64,000 nucleotides of DNA, from contig VXCM01001493.1 in the NCBI GenBank assembly GCA_014773175.1, positions 1 to 64,000 of the forward strand, in the 5' to 3' direction. Within the stretch, counting starts at the first letter, position 1, and each line of letters opens with the position of its first letter. The notes beneath the pieces are model-generated. The model did no database searches. It had not been told where the DNA came from and saw only the letters and a program-made list of their open reading frames with translations. Below are positions 52,985 to 64,000 of this stretch, piece after piece. The position numbers and the translations under genes are program-made. The stretch is from Lucifuga dentata. Taxonomy: Eukaryota > Chordata > Actinopteri > Ophidiiformes > Bythitidae.

Positions 52985-54072
52985 ACAGCGCCAAGCACAA
53001 AAAAAGCACGTGTGCACATACAGACACACCCCCTGTCCTACATACACACACACGGACACACTTTACGACTCTCTGCATCTGTTCATCAGCGTGGACCAAC
53101 AAGTCCAAGTCAGTCTGAGGAACAACACCATCTCATCAATATGACCAATTCTATATGAAGCTTGATATACATTATTAATATTGTAGTAAGTACAAAATAC
53201 ACAGTTATTCCTTACACATCACCATCTAGTGTCTTGAAATGGAAGTATGAATGAATATATGTCCATAAAATCGCCAACTAAAGCCACTTAAAAGTTCGCG
53301 TGGGGTAATCATAACATATATGTTCTATGTGTTATAACATACATGTTTAATATAAAGGCTTCAGCGTTTGGAATTTAAACCGCCTCAGTATGAATCCGAA
53401 TGCAAAAACAGATCATTTCTATCAGGACTTCTAACTTTTACTGTGATATCTGAATGAACGGGGTCTGCTATGAATGTATTTTACAGGTTTCCATGGTTCA
53501 TTTTCATAAGGAGAGCCCAATGATTTTGAGTTTCATAAATATACAAACTGCTTCACAGCCCACCAAAACCAAACAGGCAAAATAAAATAAAAACAAAGAA
53601 AGAATAAACTCACCGGAGTGACTTCAGCCGTCTTGACATTGTTCAGCGCTGTCTGTTATCGCTAAGTTATATCTGCATATGATGATACAGGGAAGACGTA
53701 GATAAACATCCGATCCATGTAAACTTCAAGAATAAACACCATCATTCATTAGGGAATGTCTTCGTTAGAATCTGCAGGTCGCTCATGGAAATAATAATGG
53801 CTTATGTTGCGCCTTTACGCATTTCCTTTCCTTCTGGTCAAAACAAGGAGTCACCAATCGGTGTGTAATTTCTATACTTCGGTTGAATGGGACTTATTGA
53901 GACCACTGATGTAAAAGCAGACAAAGACCAAGTATTTTTTCTCCCCCCACTAGACAAAACACCGCTCGTGGAAAATTGGATCACTGTACCTACTACGAGA
54001 CCCACTTTTTTCCCCGAAACGTGATGGACAGATTGCGTGAAAAGTTAAATTGCCTCAAGGAGTGAATGCAAA

Positions 54073-54082
54073 GGAATTTCCC
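54073..54082 (-). promoter_or_regulatory. Kappa-B-like site
   Basis: GGAATTTCCC here reads GGGAAATTCC on the minus strand, a full match to GGGRNWYYCC. A GGAATG TEAD-type core follows at 54121-54126 and the CArG box at 54186, giving a compact cluster. It is a sequence match only. Confidence 0.4.
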
Positions 54083-54185
54083 TGCATGAAGAACATACTT
54101 AACAAGCCTTTAAGCTGTCAGGAATGCTTTGTGGTCTGCTGGCCAAAGGGAGACAAATATGTTAATAATGTAGGCTACTGCCATA

Positions 54186-54195
54186 CCAAATATGG
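54186..54195 (+). promoter_or_regulatory. CArG box (CCAAATATGG), candidate serum response element
   Basis: This is a perfect CC(A/T)6GG match, about 0.75 kb upstream of the predicted ccn1 start. SRF drives serum induction of mammalian CCN1 through an upstream CArG box, so this is the best candidate for the fish counterpart. Confidence 0.6.
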
Positions 54196-54841
54196 CAATA
54201 TTGTTACGTCTGAGCTGTGGCGCGCATCTGGAAATGTTTAGCTCTCTGCATAAAGGCAATGGAGAGCCAGAAATAGATACTGTTAAACGATTTCTACCCA
54301 CACCTTTAGTACTCAGAGAAACATACAGCTATTTTAAACGTGCCCATGCAACGCAGTAACAGTGGATTTAACAATTTGCTTTAATCAGCATTGTTAAAAA
54401 GCATTACTGTCATCAGATCGCTATAGTAATATTCCAACAGGCATTTAGAAGTAACTTTGTCGTAATCACATGCTTATTTTTTTCATTTTTATATCCCCTA
54501 AGGATGAAATAGTAGTTGCATGATAAAGTTTGAGTAGCCTATTAGAAACGGATCACAGGATTGAAGATGTGAATTAAAAACAACGTGAAAAGTGGAAAAG
54601 TCACAATAAGATTATTTAATCCCTGACAAAAATTACAATAAAAAACACCTCGAGAATTTCTATAGTCAACTGAGAAAGGTAGGGAGAGGAAGAAAATGAA
54701 AGGATAAACAAGAAGGGAAAAATGTGAGACGGAAAAGTGTGTTCAGATGGGATCCAGGGGGGAAAAAATCCATTTGAGAAAGAAAAAGAGAGGTTTAGAC
54801 AGGGTGGAGCTTAGGCCTTGGATGGAAAATGCGCCGAGAAA

Positions 54842-54848
54842 CATTCCT
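54842..54848 (+). promoter_or_regulatory. MCAT/TEAD motif in the proximal ccn1 promoter
   Basis: CATTCCT is the exact MCAT core bound by TEAD factors and sits about 60 bp upstream of the TATA box. CCN1 is a standard YAP/TAZ-TEAD target in mammals, so the position is plausible, but a seven-base match alone is weak. Confidence 0.5.
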
Positions 54849-54886
54849 GGCATAGTTTGGGAACAGTTCAGCAGGCAGCCCAGGAA

Positions 54887-54894
54887 CGACGTCA
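54887..54894 (+). promoter_or_regulatory. CRE-like site (CGACGTCA)
   Basis: The sequence differs by one base from the CREB/ATF consensus TGACGTCA and ends 14 bp before the TATA box. A proximal CRE is known in mammalian CCN1 promoters. Functional equivalence is inferred. Confidence 0.5.
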
Positions 54895-54908
54895 GCTTCC
54901 CACTACGG

Positions 54909-54916
54909 TATATAAG
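54909..54916 (+). promoter_or_regulatory. ccn1 TATA box (TATATAAG)
   Basis: TATATAAG lies about 240 bp upstream of the ccn1 ATG. It predicts transcription starting near 54940. Mammalian CCN1 also has a TATA promoter, as fits a sharply inducible immediate-early gene. The start site itself is an estimate. Confidence 0.85.
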
Positions 54917-54939
54917 TCTGGAGGTGGCCGGACTTCAGC

Positions 54940-55150
54940 AGACTGCAACTGCTTTACCAAGAGCTTCATCTCCAAACCTACTCAAGGAGCCTCTTATTCC
55001 AGAGACTACCAGCAAACAAATCAAGAGAGAAAGACGACTGAGAGAGGAAATACCTAAGGAGTCCTCCGAATCCGAAGACAGACTACCAGCCTTTCTTACG
55101 AGCAACTAGGAACGGGATTCTTCTTACGCACAAGAAAAAATATATCCAAG
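54940..55150 (+). other. ccn1 5' untranslated leader (predicted)
   Basis: The leader extends from the TATA-predicted start to the ATG at 55151, about 210 nt. I see no ATG on the plus strand within it, so scanning ribosomes would first meet the ccn1 start codon. The upstream boundary is an estimate. Confidence 0.65.
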
Positions 55151-57007
55151 ATGCTGATGCTTACTGTTGTCATTATCTTCATTGGAAGTTTCAACTTGGT
55201 AAGTTATATCTCATTTTCATTTTGAAAGAGAAAAGTTTTCAGCATACTGTTAAAATTATCTGTTCTTATCCTATTCATGGAGAGAGTTAAAATATTTTTT
55301 TTTCTTTGAATCGTGGCTTAGAAAAGAGGCATAATGTGAGATTTATTTATGTGGTATGGCTTGGAAAAGTTCTTTAACAAGGCTCTTGTTGGGTGTACAG
55401 GTCCTCTCCTCCTCCTGCCCCTCCGTGTGTGAGTGTCCGCTGGAGATGCCCAAATGCGCACCCGGTGTGAGCGTCGTCCTGGACGGCTGCGGCTGCTGCA
55501 AGGTCTGCGCCAGGCAGCTCAACGAGGACTGCAGCCTGACCGAGCCCTGCGACCACACTAAAGGGCTGGAGTGCAACTTTGGGGCCAGTTTTGCTGCTAC
55601 TACTCGTGGCATCTGCCGAGGTATGTATAAACACCACTCAGCTCCAAATGCATGATGCTGAAGTTGTTTTTTTTAAATTGAGGGCTGGTTTATTCTGGTG
55701 TCTGGGAACCTGTGTGATTTCAACACTGTGGAATGCAGCTTAGAGGAAACTTAGTCTAAACCTCAAAGTACAGACAGCCCACTGAGGGGGGAAAGTGACT
55801 CCTCAGGCAGCCTGAAGAATTTCACAGTTTAACTGATCCTTATCTGGCAGCCATGTGATGTCTTCAGCAGACATCTCTGAGCAGAGCAGGAAAGAATAAC
55901 ATTCCTTTCCTCCTGTTTTTTTCCAGCCAAGTCGGAGGGCAGACCCTGCGAGTACAACAGCAGGATCTACCAGAATGGAGAGAGCTTCCAGCCCAACTGT
56001 AAACACCAGTGCACATGCATCGATGGGGCGGTGGGATGTGTCCCGTTGTGCCCACAGGAGCTCTCCCTACCCAACCTGGGCTGTGCCAACCCCAGACTGG
56101 TCAAAGTGGCAGGCCAGTGCTGCGAAGAGTGGGTGTGTGATGATGGCAAAGAGACAGACATCCTGGAGAAAATCTTTGGCAAAGATATGATCACTGACGA
56201 GCTGGAAAGAGACCTCACCAACAGGAACGAGCTCATTTCAATCGTCAAGGGTGGACTCAAATCTCTACCTGGTAAGAAAACAGCATTTGATTTAGCAAAT
56301 TATTTTTATTTTCCTGGATGCATGTTCCAGTGCTTCAACATTTTCTCAATTTGCTAATGTCATGTTTTGATTTTTTTATTCACAGCATTCAGAATACAGC
56401 CTGAGGGCCAAATGTTCGACAGCCAGAAGTGCATTGTCCAAACCACACCCTGGTCCCAGTGCTCCAAGACCTGTGGAACTGGCATCTCAACCAGAGTCAC
56501 CAACAACAACAGCGAGTGCAAACTGGTCAAAGAGTCAAGAATCTGTGAAGTGCGGCCATGCACCCAGTCACCTTATTCCAGCCTGAAGGTAAGCTTGAGT
56601 GATTGATTGTATGTGATGTAAGCATGCATGACATTAAAATTCCATCACTGCTGGGTCTAAGTGCATGACTGATGTCCTTCTCGCTGTTATCCTCTCCTCT
56701 ACAGAAAGGAAAGAAGTGCAGCAGAACCAAGAAATCAAGCCAGCCTGTCAAGTTCACCTATGCTGGCTGCTCCAGCCTGAAGAAGTACAGGCCCAAGTAC
56801 TGTGGAGCCTGTGTGGACGGGCGCTGCTGCACCCCTCACGACACCAGAACCATCCGCGTCAAGTTCCGCTGCGACGACGGCGAGACCTTCAACAAGAACA
56901 TCATGATGATTGAGTCCTGCAAGTGCACCTACAACTGTCCCCATGCCAACGAAGCCTCTTACCCCTTCTACCGCCTCTCCAACGACATCCATAAGTTCAG
57001 AGACTGA
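55151..57007 (+). CDS. ccn1: CCN1 (CYR61) matricellular protein, complete five-exon gene
   Basis: Coding exons are 55151-55198, 55401-55620, 55927-56271, 56386-56588 and 56705-57007. All introns are GT-AG and the exons join to 372 codons plus TGA (human CCN1 is 381). Each exon after the first carries one module. The signal peptide is in exon 1 and the start of exon 2 ([12 protein letters not shown]...). The IGFBP module has GCGCCKVC at 45-52. The VWC module (about 90-160) has [11 protein letters not shown] and CCEEWVC and is followed by an acidic linker. The TSP1 module has [11 protein letters not shown] from 227. The cystine-knot CT module spans 273-372 with basic [10 protein letters not shown] at 273-282, matching the mammalian heparin-binding H1 site. 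The segment [16 protein letters not shown] matches the mammalian integrin alpha6beta1 site T1. CCN1 is a secreted, integrin- and heparan-sulfate-binding regulator of adhesion, angiogenesis and repair. The ATG at 55151 has A at -3. Its ddah1 neighbour supports ccn1 itself rather than a paralogue. Confidence 0.97.
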
Positions 57008-57735
57008 GTGTGTTTGGTGAAGATTGTTCGAAACCCTTAAGTAAGAGAGAGAAAGAGATAAGAACATTGGCAGCCAATGGCAGTTCATTTGAATTCAAGG
57101 GTGTAAGTAGACTGCCAATCAACTACCAGCTTCTTGTTGTAACGAGATTCCCAAGGAATTGTGGGCTTACATCATGAGGACTTAATGAAGTGCACTGCTT
57201 GCTGTGACTACATCAGCATTCTTAAAAAAGAATTGCTTCATATTAATGGAGCATCCACGGTAGCTTCGTTATGGAGCAACATGTAATTAACATTTGTACA
57301 TTTGTTAGTCGTTGATACCAATTCGCTGTGTATATTTTGATCTTTAACATCAGACATGACCCAAATTGTAGACTTGTGTGTGTATATGTAGGTATGCACA
57401 TGCGCAACTTAAATTTGTATACCATCCTGTATCCTAAGAACAAGACACCAAAATGTAACCTCTCGACTTGTTTAACAAGTATGTGGTTTCATTCCTTCCT
57501 GACGTGGGCATTACTGTTCATGTTTTGTGGCAGCTATTGAACTCCCTTTATCAACAAAAGACAAAGCGAAACATGTCAAAGGATGAATGAATGAATGTTT
57601 TTATTATTGTTATTAATATTATTTATCAAAAATGTAGCTACTTTATTTGGATATATTATGTGTCATACTGGAATAAATTGTAAAATGATTTAATTTTATA
57701 TGCTACAAATAAAACTGATTTATTTATGAAATATA
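57008..57735 (+). other. ccn1 3' untranslated region with two AATAAA signals
   Basis: AATAAA hexamers at 57672-57677 and 57708-57713 predict polyadenylation near 57690-57735. The tail is A/T-rich, with ATTTA pentamers at 57621-57625 and overlapping ones at 57718-57726, resembling the instability elements of immediate-early mRNAs. If cleavage occurs soon after the second signal, the last pair may fall outside the transcript. Confidence 0.7.
57708..57713 (+). terminator. Distal poly(A) signal AATAAA of ccn1
   Basis: This is a canonical hexamer about 700 nt after the stop codon. A second one lies 36 nt upstream at 57672. Which is used cannot be told from the sequence. Confidence 0.65.
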
Positions 57736-60700
57736 ACACTGCCTGAGTTCATTATGTTCAACCTACAAAATATTAATATGGCCACGTGCACAGAGGTGAG
57801 GGAGGTTATTTAAAGTAACAGTGAAGAAAACTCCCCTGTTATATCATTCTATCGACCCATCAGATTGTCAGACAGACAGTGTGCAGGGTCAGTCTGTTCT
57901 TATATAACAGTCTTGGAGCATCTCTCCTGACTTTTTGTGCTTAGGAATGCCATTCTGAAGTGAGCTAGCCTGCTTTCACTTGATCCTGGCTGAGCCCTAC
58001 ACTTGACTGATTCTGAGAAGAAAAAAAAAAAAAAAANAAAAAAAAAAAAAAAGATTAGGTTCACAAGAAACAATGAGTATGGGAGTATGCCAAGAATCTT
58101 AAGTGCTACTCTGAATGGGTTGGGATTAGACACCATGCAACAAGGACAATGACTATTATTGTATGCAATGGGCTGTATACAAAGAATGCATTCCCGGTTT
58201 TCACATAGCAGACCTGCACTACCAAACTGATCTAATTCATCAGTAGGTGCCTTTAAAAGTGAATTACTCACATTGGCCTCGGATGGCCCTCAAACTGCAG
58301 TGGTCTGCAAAACAGTTGTAAACAGTCCTGCAAAGTAGGGCAGGCTTATGTCTCGCTTCCAGATTTTGGTTTAACAAGCACCAAGAAATATTATTATGAG
58401 GTAGAAAGAGGGGAATGGGGGAAGGACATGAAGCATGGGTAACATAGTTGCTTTTGCAGTCATGCAACCTTCAAATTTTGTTCTCCAGCTACTAAAACAA
58501 GGTGTTGCTATTAGCACATTAACCTCACGAATCTCCCATTTTGTGTTTTGTTTATTTCTACTGTAGATGATTTCTATTTCTGTTTGCTTTGTGTGCAGAA
58601 GTTTTATGCAAATCCGTAAGAAATAATGAGTCTCAATCTGAAAAGGATGCCGTTTCCCCTTGTTTGTTTTCCTGTTTGAGGTAAGGTCTAGTGGCATATG
58701 TGTGCACCTGGTGAAAAACAGCTATGGTTTGAACTGGGATAGGGAGAGTAGATAGAGCTCAGGGGCAATGACAGGGAAGGGTTTCTTTTTTTGATCCAGG
58801 TAGAGGGAGCGGCTCAGGAATGCAGCAGTGGCTCAGAAAGCAGACATCCTGATGGGCGGCAGATGTTGGAAAATATTTCAGAGCAACATGTTCACTTTAG
58901 CTAAGAAGATTTTCCAAATATACACAAACACTCCCAAGTACTTACCTGTATCCACAAAAGGCATTTTATCAACTGACAACAACTATGAAAACTTGTGTAT
59001 GTGAAGCTACATGGCACCTCTGCCTAACCACCCTGCATGGCTGATGGAAATAAGTCTTAATCGTGTGTATTTAATAAGAGGTTGAGCAGGACACGTTGCC
59101 TTTGATTGAGCTGCGTACCACGCAGAATGTGCCCTCTGAGGTTTTACAGATTTCTCACATTAAAGGCAGCCTAATCACAAAGATGTGTGGCTGCCCCTTG
59201 CAGCCTGGCTTTACAGTCAAAACACTTTCAGAGAGACTTGTTTTTACTCTCCTTCTACTATTTCCTAAGGAACAAAATTTCCATCTCAGTCTTTTGTAGT
59301 TTGGAAAGTGAATCACAATCAGACTGTCATTTGTCTTGTTAACACAATGCAGCTAACTTGGTTATGTAATGACATCTGTATGTTATGTGAGCAGTCTTTT
59401 CGGTCATCCGTAGCATTCCTTTACAATGTACAGAAAAGCTCAGCAAGGAGGTACACAATCTCTCTGCTTTAAATGTCTCTGGAAGTCAAAAGATCCCATT
59501 TATTTTGAGAAATATATTGAGGAGACCTTGACCAACAGTGCGTAAACCTGTAAAAACCATTGCTCTCAGACACATGGGCAAACAAGGCTCTCACACACAG
59601 GCGCCCCTGCAATTAAATCACTCAGCGACTACCTCATTCCCTGAACCCAAAATGTGTTTATATGACAAAGACATTAGCATGAACGCTTCATCAAAAACTA
59701 TGTAATGCTGTGCAACCAGAAGCTAACAGGACTGAGATTGGCCATTACAACATTCTGGAAGCTGCTGAGCCCTGATGTCAGCTATTTTACAGCCCCCATG
59801 TCTACAGCTTCAGGTTAACATTCACTGCTATAAGGAACTCAGGGGCAAGAAGCAAGGAGGGTTAGAGGCTGGCCACTAAGTCCAAATAGAAACCCAGCTG
59901 CTTGCTTTAAAAGTGCCATCTGGTGGCCTTAAAGGGACATAGCATGCTATGTGTGATTTTTGAATGAATTAATTAACCAGACTATTCAGAACATACCTGC
60001 ACATTCTGGAGCACCAATGCAGAGCTTAAAGACTCATTGGAATGGAGTAAACATCTTACAAAATGCTGCTTAAAATGATTTATTTGCATATTATATATTA
60101 CATTTTTTCTAAAATAACTGTAACATGGTAACGTAAAGGACACCTTTTTACCAAATCCTGATAGGGTGTGGGACCATCTCCTTTTCAAAACAAAGTCCAA
60201 CCAAGCTTGAACAACTTGAACAACAAAGCATGCAAAGAACACGAATGTGCATAAACACAAACACATGCATATACACAAACACACATACACACAAAACTGT
60301 GACAGTGATGCAACTCTGCTGAAACACCCGTCAAATCCCCCATCTGCAATTACATAAGAATAACTGATGAGCAGGCTTACGGGAAAATTAGAGTGAATTC
60401 TCTCCCAGGCTGTTGGATTGTTGAGTCTGTCCCTAGAGGCCTGCTGGCTACTGGACTGATTATTTGTTCAAACTGCACATTGATGGGAGAGGCAGCAGTC
60501 AGTCTTTAGCCAACTGGAGTCTTGGCCCAATTGAGACAATGTTGAATTGTACGATCTCCAAGGGGACACGTTCTGTCACAAGTGGCTGAACTAATGTTGG
60601 CATTTGCTGCCCTTGTTATTGATTCTCATTGGTTTAACATGTAGACTGATGAGGTCACATTAAAAAAAAAAATGTCCTTTTGCCTTAGCTTCCTTTAACT

Positions 60701-60769
60701 GTTGAAAGCCTCAACATAAAACTCATTTGAGATTCTTGTAACAATCATGGTTGCCTTCCAAAACAATTC
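57736..60769. other. Downstream of ccn1, no gene seen
   Basis: A poly-A tract with N lies at 58037. A TTAAAGGGACATAGCATG motif at about 59931 resembles a TTAA-type MITE end. Reading frames are short and unrecognised. Confidence 0.55.
58021..58052. other. Poly-A tract with assembly N at 58037
   Basis: An A homopolymer split by one N; true length unknown. Confidence 0.85.
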
Positions 60770-61660
60770 ACTGGCAAGCAAAAGTTTGGAATCACCCAGA
60801 AATTTTCATGTTCTAGACAGAAATTGATATTTTACTCACTAGGGTGGCATTAAATTGTTGTAAATATATAGCCAATTCATTAATAATGTTGCAAATGCTA
60901 TTACCATGGAAATGACTGATTTCTAATTAATTATTCATATAAAACTGCAAAGCCATTTTCAGCAGACATTACTCTAGGGTCCTAATATAAACTCTTTTTA
61001 CTCATCCTTTATTAATCATGTTCAAATGCAAATTGATTACTAGAGACACCTTTGTAATTGTGTTGCCACACGACACCCATTATTATATTCAATTAAGCAT
61101 GTAAATTATTATTCAAAGGTAAAGGATACTCCATACATCAGATTGCTAAGTGACTGAAGACTTCATGCAAAGGTATCCACAGCAGTCTTGACACAAAAGG
61201 ACAAACTGGATCTAACCAGGACAGGAAAAGAAGCCCAGATGCACAACTGCTCAAGAAGATAAGTACATCAGAGTCTGTAGTTTGAGAAACAGATGACTTA
61301 CAGATCCTCAGTTGGCTGCTTCTTGAAATATTACATGCCAAATACCAGTGTCATCTGCAACAGTGAAAAGACAACTCTGGGATGCTGGCCTTACAGGCAG
61401 AGTTTTAAAGAAAAAGCCATATCTGAACCTGCCAAATATAAAGAAAATGTTAAAATGGGACAAAGAGCACAGACTACAGAGGATGGGTGACTGGAAAAGA
61501 GCATTATGGACTGACGAGTCTAAGTTTGAGGTGTTTGGATCAAGGAGGAGAACATATATGAGACAGAGAGCAAATGAAAGGATACTGTAGGAGTGCACCT
61601 CTGGGAAGAACAACAGAGGGCGTGGTATGAACATTTGCAACTCATACTCACGCAAATGCA
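60770..61660 (+). pseudogene. Decayed Tc1-like transposon
   Basis: The left end CTGGCAAGCAAAAGTTTGGA is of the type seen at Tc1-like termini. An open frame at 61348-61590 encodes the middle of a Tc1/mariner transposase: ATVKRQLWDAGLTGR (end of the DNA-binding region) and WTDESKFEVFGS, which carries the first catalytic Asp of the DDE triad. The upstream part is frame-shifted and a TAG stop follows at 61588-61590. The second Asp and the Glu are not recognisable, and no matching right terminal repeat was found. This is an inactive fossil. Confidence 0.85.
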
Positions 61661-62981
61661 GTTTTCTTGGTTAGTATTTAAGAACAAGCTTTGAACTCAG
61701 GATGATTTTCTGCTGATGTCCATATGGAACTTATGAAAGTGACAACAGTGATGGATTTTCCTACTGTTATGTCTCCCTTGTGCTGGGTAATATGGCTTGG
61801 TTCCCACTATTGTGAAGAATTAAGGACGAGTAAGTCTTTAGTCATTTTATGTGCCACACAGTTTCCCTTGTAACACAACTTCTAATTGCTTTTGATCTTT
61901 TCAGTCGATCCTGCAATGGAAATGTGGCTGATGAGTGGCAACTATGACTCCAGGGATCATGCACTAAAAAGTGTCTGCTGGCCTTGTACTGGACTGCAAT
62001 TAAGTAGATGCACACAGAAACACACAAGGCAAGAAGTGAATATCGAGAATAGTTCCGTTGTTATGGAAAGACTGATGGGAAAAGATCTTCCATGGAAGAG
62101 GAAACCATGCCAACCGGTTTAAGAAAACATGTCATAAGAGTAGGAAGTGGTATGTGGTATACCGATCTGAATGACAAAGAACAAGTATAAGGGGTAAGAC
62201 AAGCGTTAGAGGCATGAATGATACAAACGTTTTACTGGAAAGTTTAAGTTGTGGTGTTTTTTTTGTTTTTTTACTTTTACTTTTTAACTGTTATCTTAAT
62301 ATATGTGAATATGTTCCAAACTATTTCAACCAGAAATAATAATCCATGAAATGATCAGTACGCAGCTGGGGAATGAGGGTGAAGATGACACTTATGCTAA
62401 GTTGGATGATACATGTACACATACACTCACAAAACAATGATTTGTTAATCCATCAAAATGATTGATGATGTCTGTGCACAGTTAGGACAACGTAGTATGG
62501 AGGGAATATGGACAGAAGGTCTCGTGAGGAAATGGCAGGTACTCTAAAAATTACTTCACCATGATAAGTGAGAGGACTGAATGCTGATAAAAAGAAGAGA
62601 ATAACACAGACAACAAAGAAGCTCTCAGTTTTGGCTGTCAGATTGACACAAGACAGAAAAGAGGGGAACAAGTGAATCACTTCCTGCAAAAAACTTCTTG
62701 GGGATCAGTCTCCGAGGTGACCGCAGTGACAACATTGCTGCTCTGTTTGTGATGAACTGTGGCGGTGACGTTTGTTTATCCCAGCATAGGGCAATGTGGA
62801 CCAGCCAAAGCCTCGGGAGCATTTTCCCCTCAGTCCGTCCTTAAGAGCGGCTTAGGCAAACTGCAGATTTACAGCATGACTACGTCAGTGCATACTCCAG
62901 AATACAAACTACACCTACAGAGCTTTTGGCTTGCATGGTACATGCATGACACAAGTATGAGAGAAACATGAAAACAAATGA
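61661..62981. other. No gene seen
   Basis: Possible further decayed Tc1 sequence at its start, then unremarkable AT-rich DNA. Confidence 0.5.
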
Positions 62982-63044
62982 GAAAATGGTGGCTCCCATT
63001 CTGGTGGCTCCCATTCCCATTCCCAAAATGGTGGCTCCCATTCT
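62982..63044. repeat. Minisatellite (ATGGTGGCTCCCATTC units)
   Basis: About three to four imperfect units of ATGGTGGCTCCCATTC are interspersed with CCCATT repeats. Confidence 0.85.
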
Positions 63045-63045
63045 C

Positions 63046-63088
63046 TCAAGCTGTACAGGCTCCCAAAGGTGGAGCCTGTACAGCTTGA
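63046..63088. repeat. Perfect 18-bp inverted repeat with a 7-nt loop
   Basis: The left arm TCAAGCTGTACAGGCTCC (63046-63063) pairs with 63071-63088 without mismatch; the loop is CAAAGGT. It directly follows the minisatellite. Confidence 0.95.
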
Positions 63089-64000
63089 CATCATTTCTTT
63101 TCTGTGAAAGAGAATCTGTAATATTTCCCAATCACCCTGTCTTCAGATTCTATAAAAGATCTGCAGGTTCCACCAAGAACAGGCAATAGAAAACAACCAC
63201 CAAACTGTCAAGTATGAGTGCTTCTGTTTAGGAAAAGCACATGGCATCATTTGGTGAGAATTCTGTTTACTTGGAAAAGTGATATAAGGTGACTCATCAC
63301 TTCAATCTCATGCAAAATTGTAGAATTGGTTGCAGAGGAAAAGTGCTTGATTTTGAAGGCTGATAATGTGCTTCATAAATGATTCTCTATGTGCCTAATT
63401 ACACTCAGTGTGCCATGTGCAAATGGGCTGAGATCAGGCTCTGAAGCCAGGATACTTGCCTTTCCAGATGCAGATTTCTGCCAACATAAAACATTTTCTG
63501 AATAAGACCACTACAGCAGAGCTACATCAACCAGCCCAAAGCTGGTCTCATTAAAGCACAGCTATGCACGCACACAATAGAATCCTGCCCACCAAATCAA
63601 GGCTAATTAAGTGCAAACTGACCTTAGACATTTCAAAGGGCAATTTAGCAAAATTAGAGGCATTATTTCCAATGGCTGTATTCTCAACAGGCTAAAAACA
63701 GCTCAGACTGACTTTTAACAGTGTACAGAAACAAAAGCACAGCTTTTGTGTGGTTGCAGTGAGTGACTTTATTGAGATAGAAAATTAAGAGAACTGTTAA
63801 CATGAAAATGGGTGCTAATTCAACACAGGCAAAACTAAGCTAAAACAAGTAACAGACGTGAAGGAACAGCGGTTATGGCTCTGTACTTTCATCCCATGAA
63901 TACGTGTTGCATTATTTTATACAAAATGCTATAATGACAAGATAAAAATATGCTTAAAAAGTTATGTTTTTATGCTTGATGTACAATCTATTTCAATCCT
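63089..64000. other. No gene seen
   Basis: AT-rich sequence to the window edge without recognisable features. Confidence 0.55.

Larger units (their letters stand above)
47936..53999. other. ddah1-ccn1 intergenic region, no gene seen
   Basis: T-rich DNA lies at about 48300-48475. There are several microsatellites, two TTAA-family copies (51120, 52374) and a pyrimidine/purine-rich stretch near 49540-49600. The 176-codon frame at 49273-49803 starts inside a GT array and is rejected as a gene. Confidence 0.55.

Noticed and set aside
54747..55109. 120-codon open frame upstream of ccn1
   Set aside because: Its ATG lies before the TATA box and predicted start, so ccn1 mRNA would lack it; no known domain.

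Overview
The window looks like teleost fish genomic DNA. It is AT-rich and intron-rich, has many CA/GT microsatellites, and carries repeats typical of ray-finned fish: a Tc1-like remnant, hAT-like and TTAA-flanked inverted-repeat elements, and SINE-like units. No bacterial operons, rRNA, tRNA genes or CRISPR arrays were seen. The species cannot be named from this sequence.

Two protein-coding genes are supported, arranged head to head. On the minus strand at 47328-47621 lies the first coding exon of DDAH1 (dimethylarginine dimethylaminohydrolase 1), with a clean GT donor. Its later exons were not found by eye, so positions 1-47327 are most simply read as a very long ddah1 intron 1. On the plus strand at 55151-57007 is a complete five-exon CCN1 (CYR61) gene of 372 codons. 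It has a TATA box, a 5' leader free of upstream ATGs, GT-AG introns and AATAAA signals. The same DDAH1(-)/CCN1(+) neighbourhood exists in human, which supports orthology. The roughly 7.3 kb between the two starts holds the regulatory DNA of both genes. It includes a CArG box (SRF), a kappa-B-like site, TEAD/MCAT motifs and a CRE-like site, matching the immediate-early, YAP/TEAD- and SRF-responsive behaviour known for mammalian CCN1.

Layout: 1-47327 is noncoding and repeat-rich (inferred ddah1 intron 1); 47328-47621 is ddah1 exon 1; about 47622-54939 is the bidirectional intergenic region; about 54940-57735 is the ccn1 transcription unit; 57736-64000 is downstream DNA with a decayed Tc1-like transposase.

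The most interesting non-gene structure is a dispersed family of TTAA-flanked inverted-repeat elements (two near-complete copies, one short internally deleted copy and five partial ones). There are also an 825-bp hAT-like element with a near-perfect 8-bp target duplication, two long perfect hairpins, and a set of single-N junctions. Five of these junctions are flanked by 62-66 bp direct duplications and are best read as unmerged contig overlaps. I did not find a convincing new multi-gene system.
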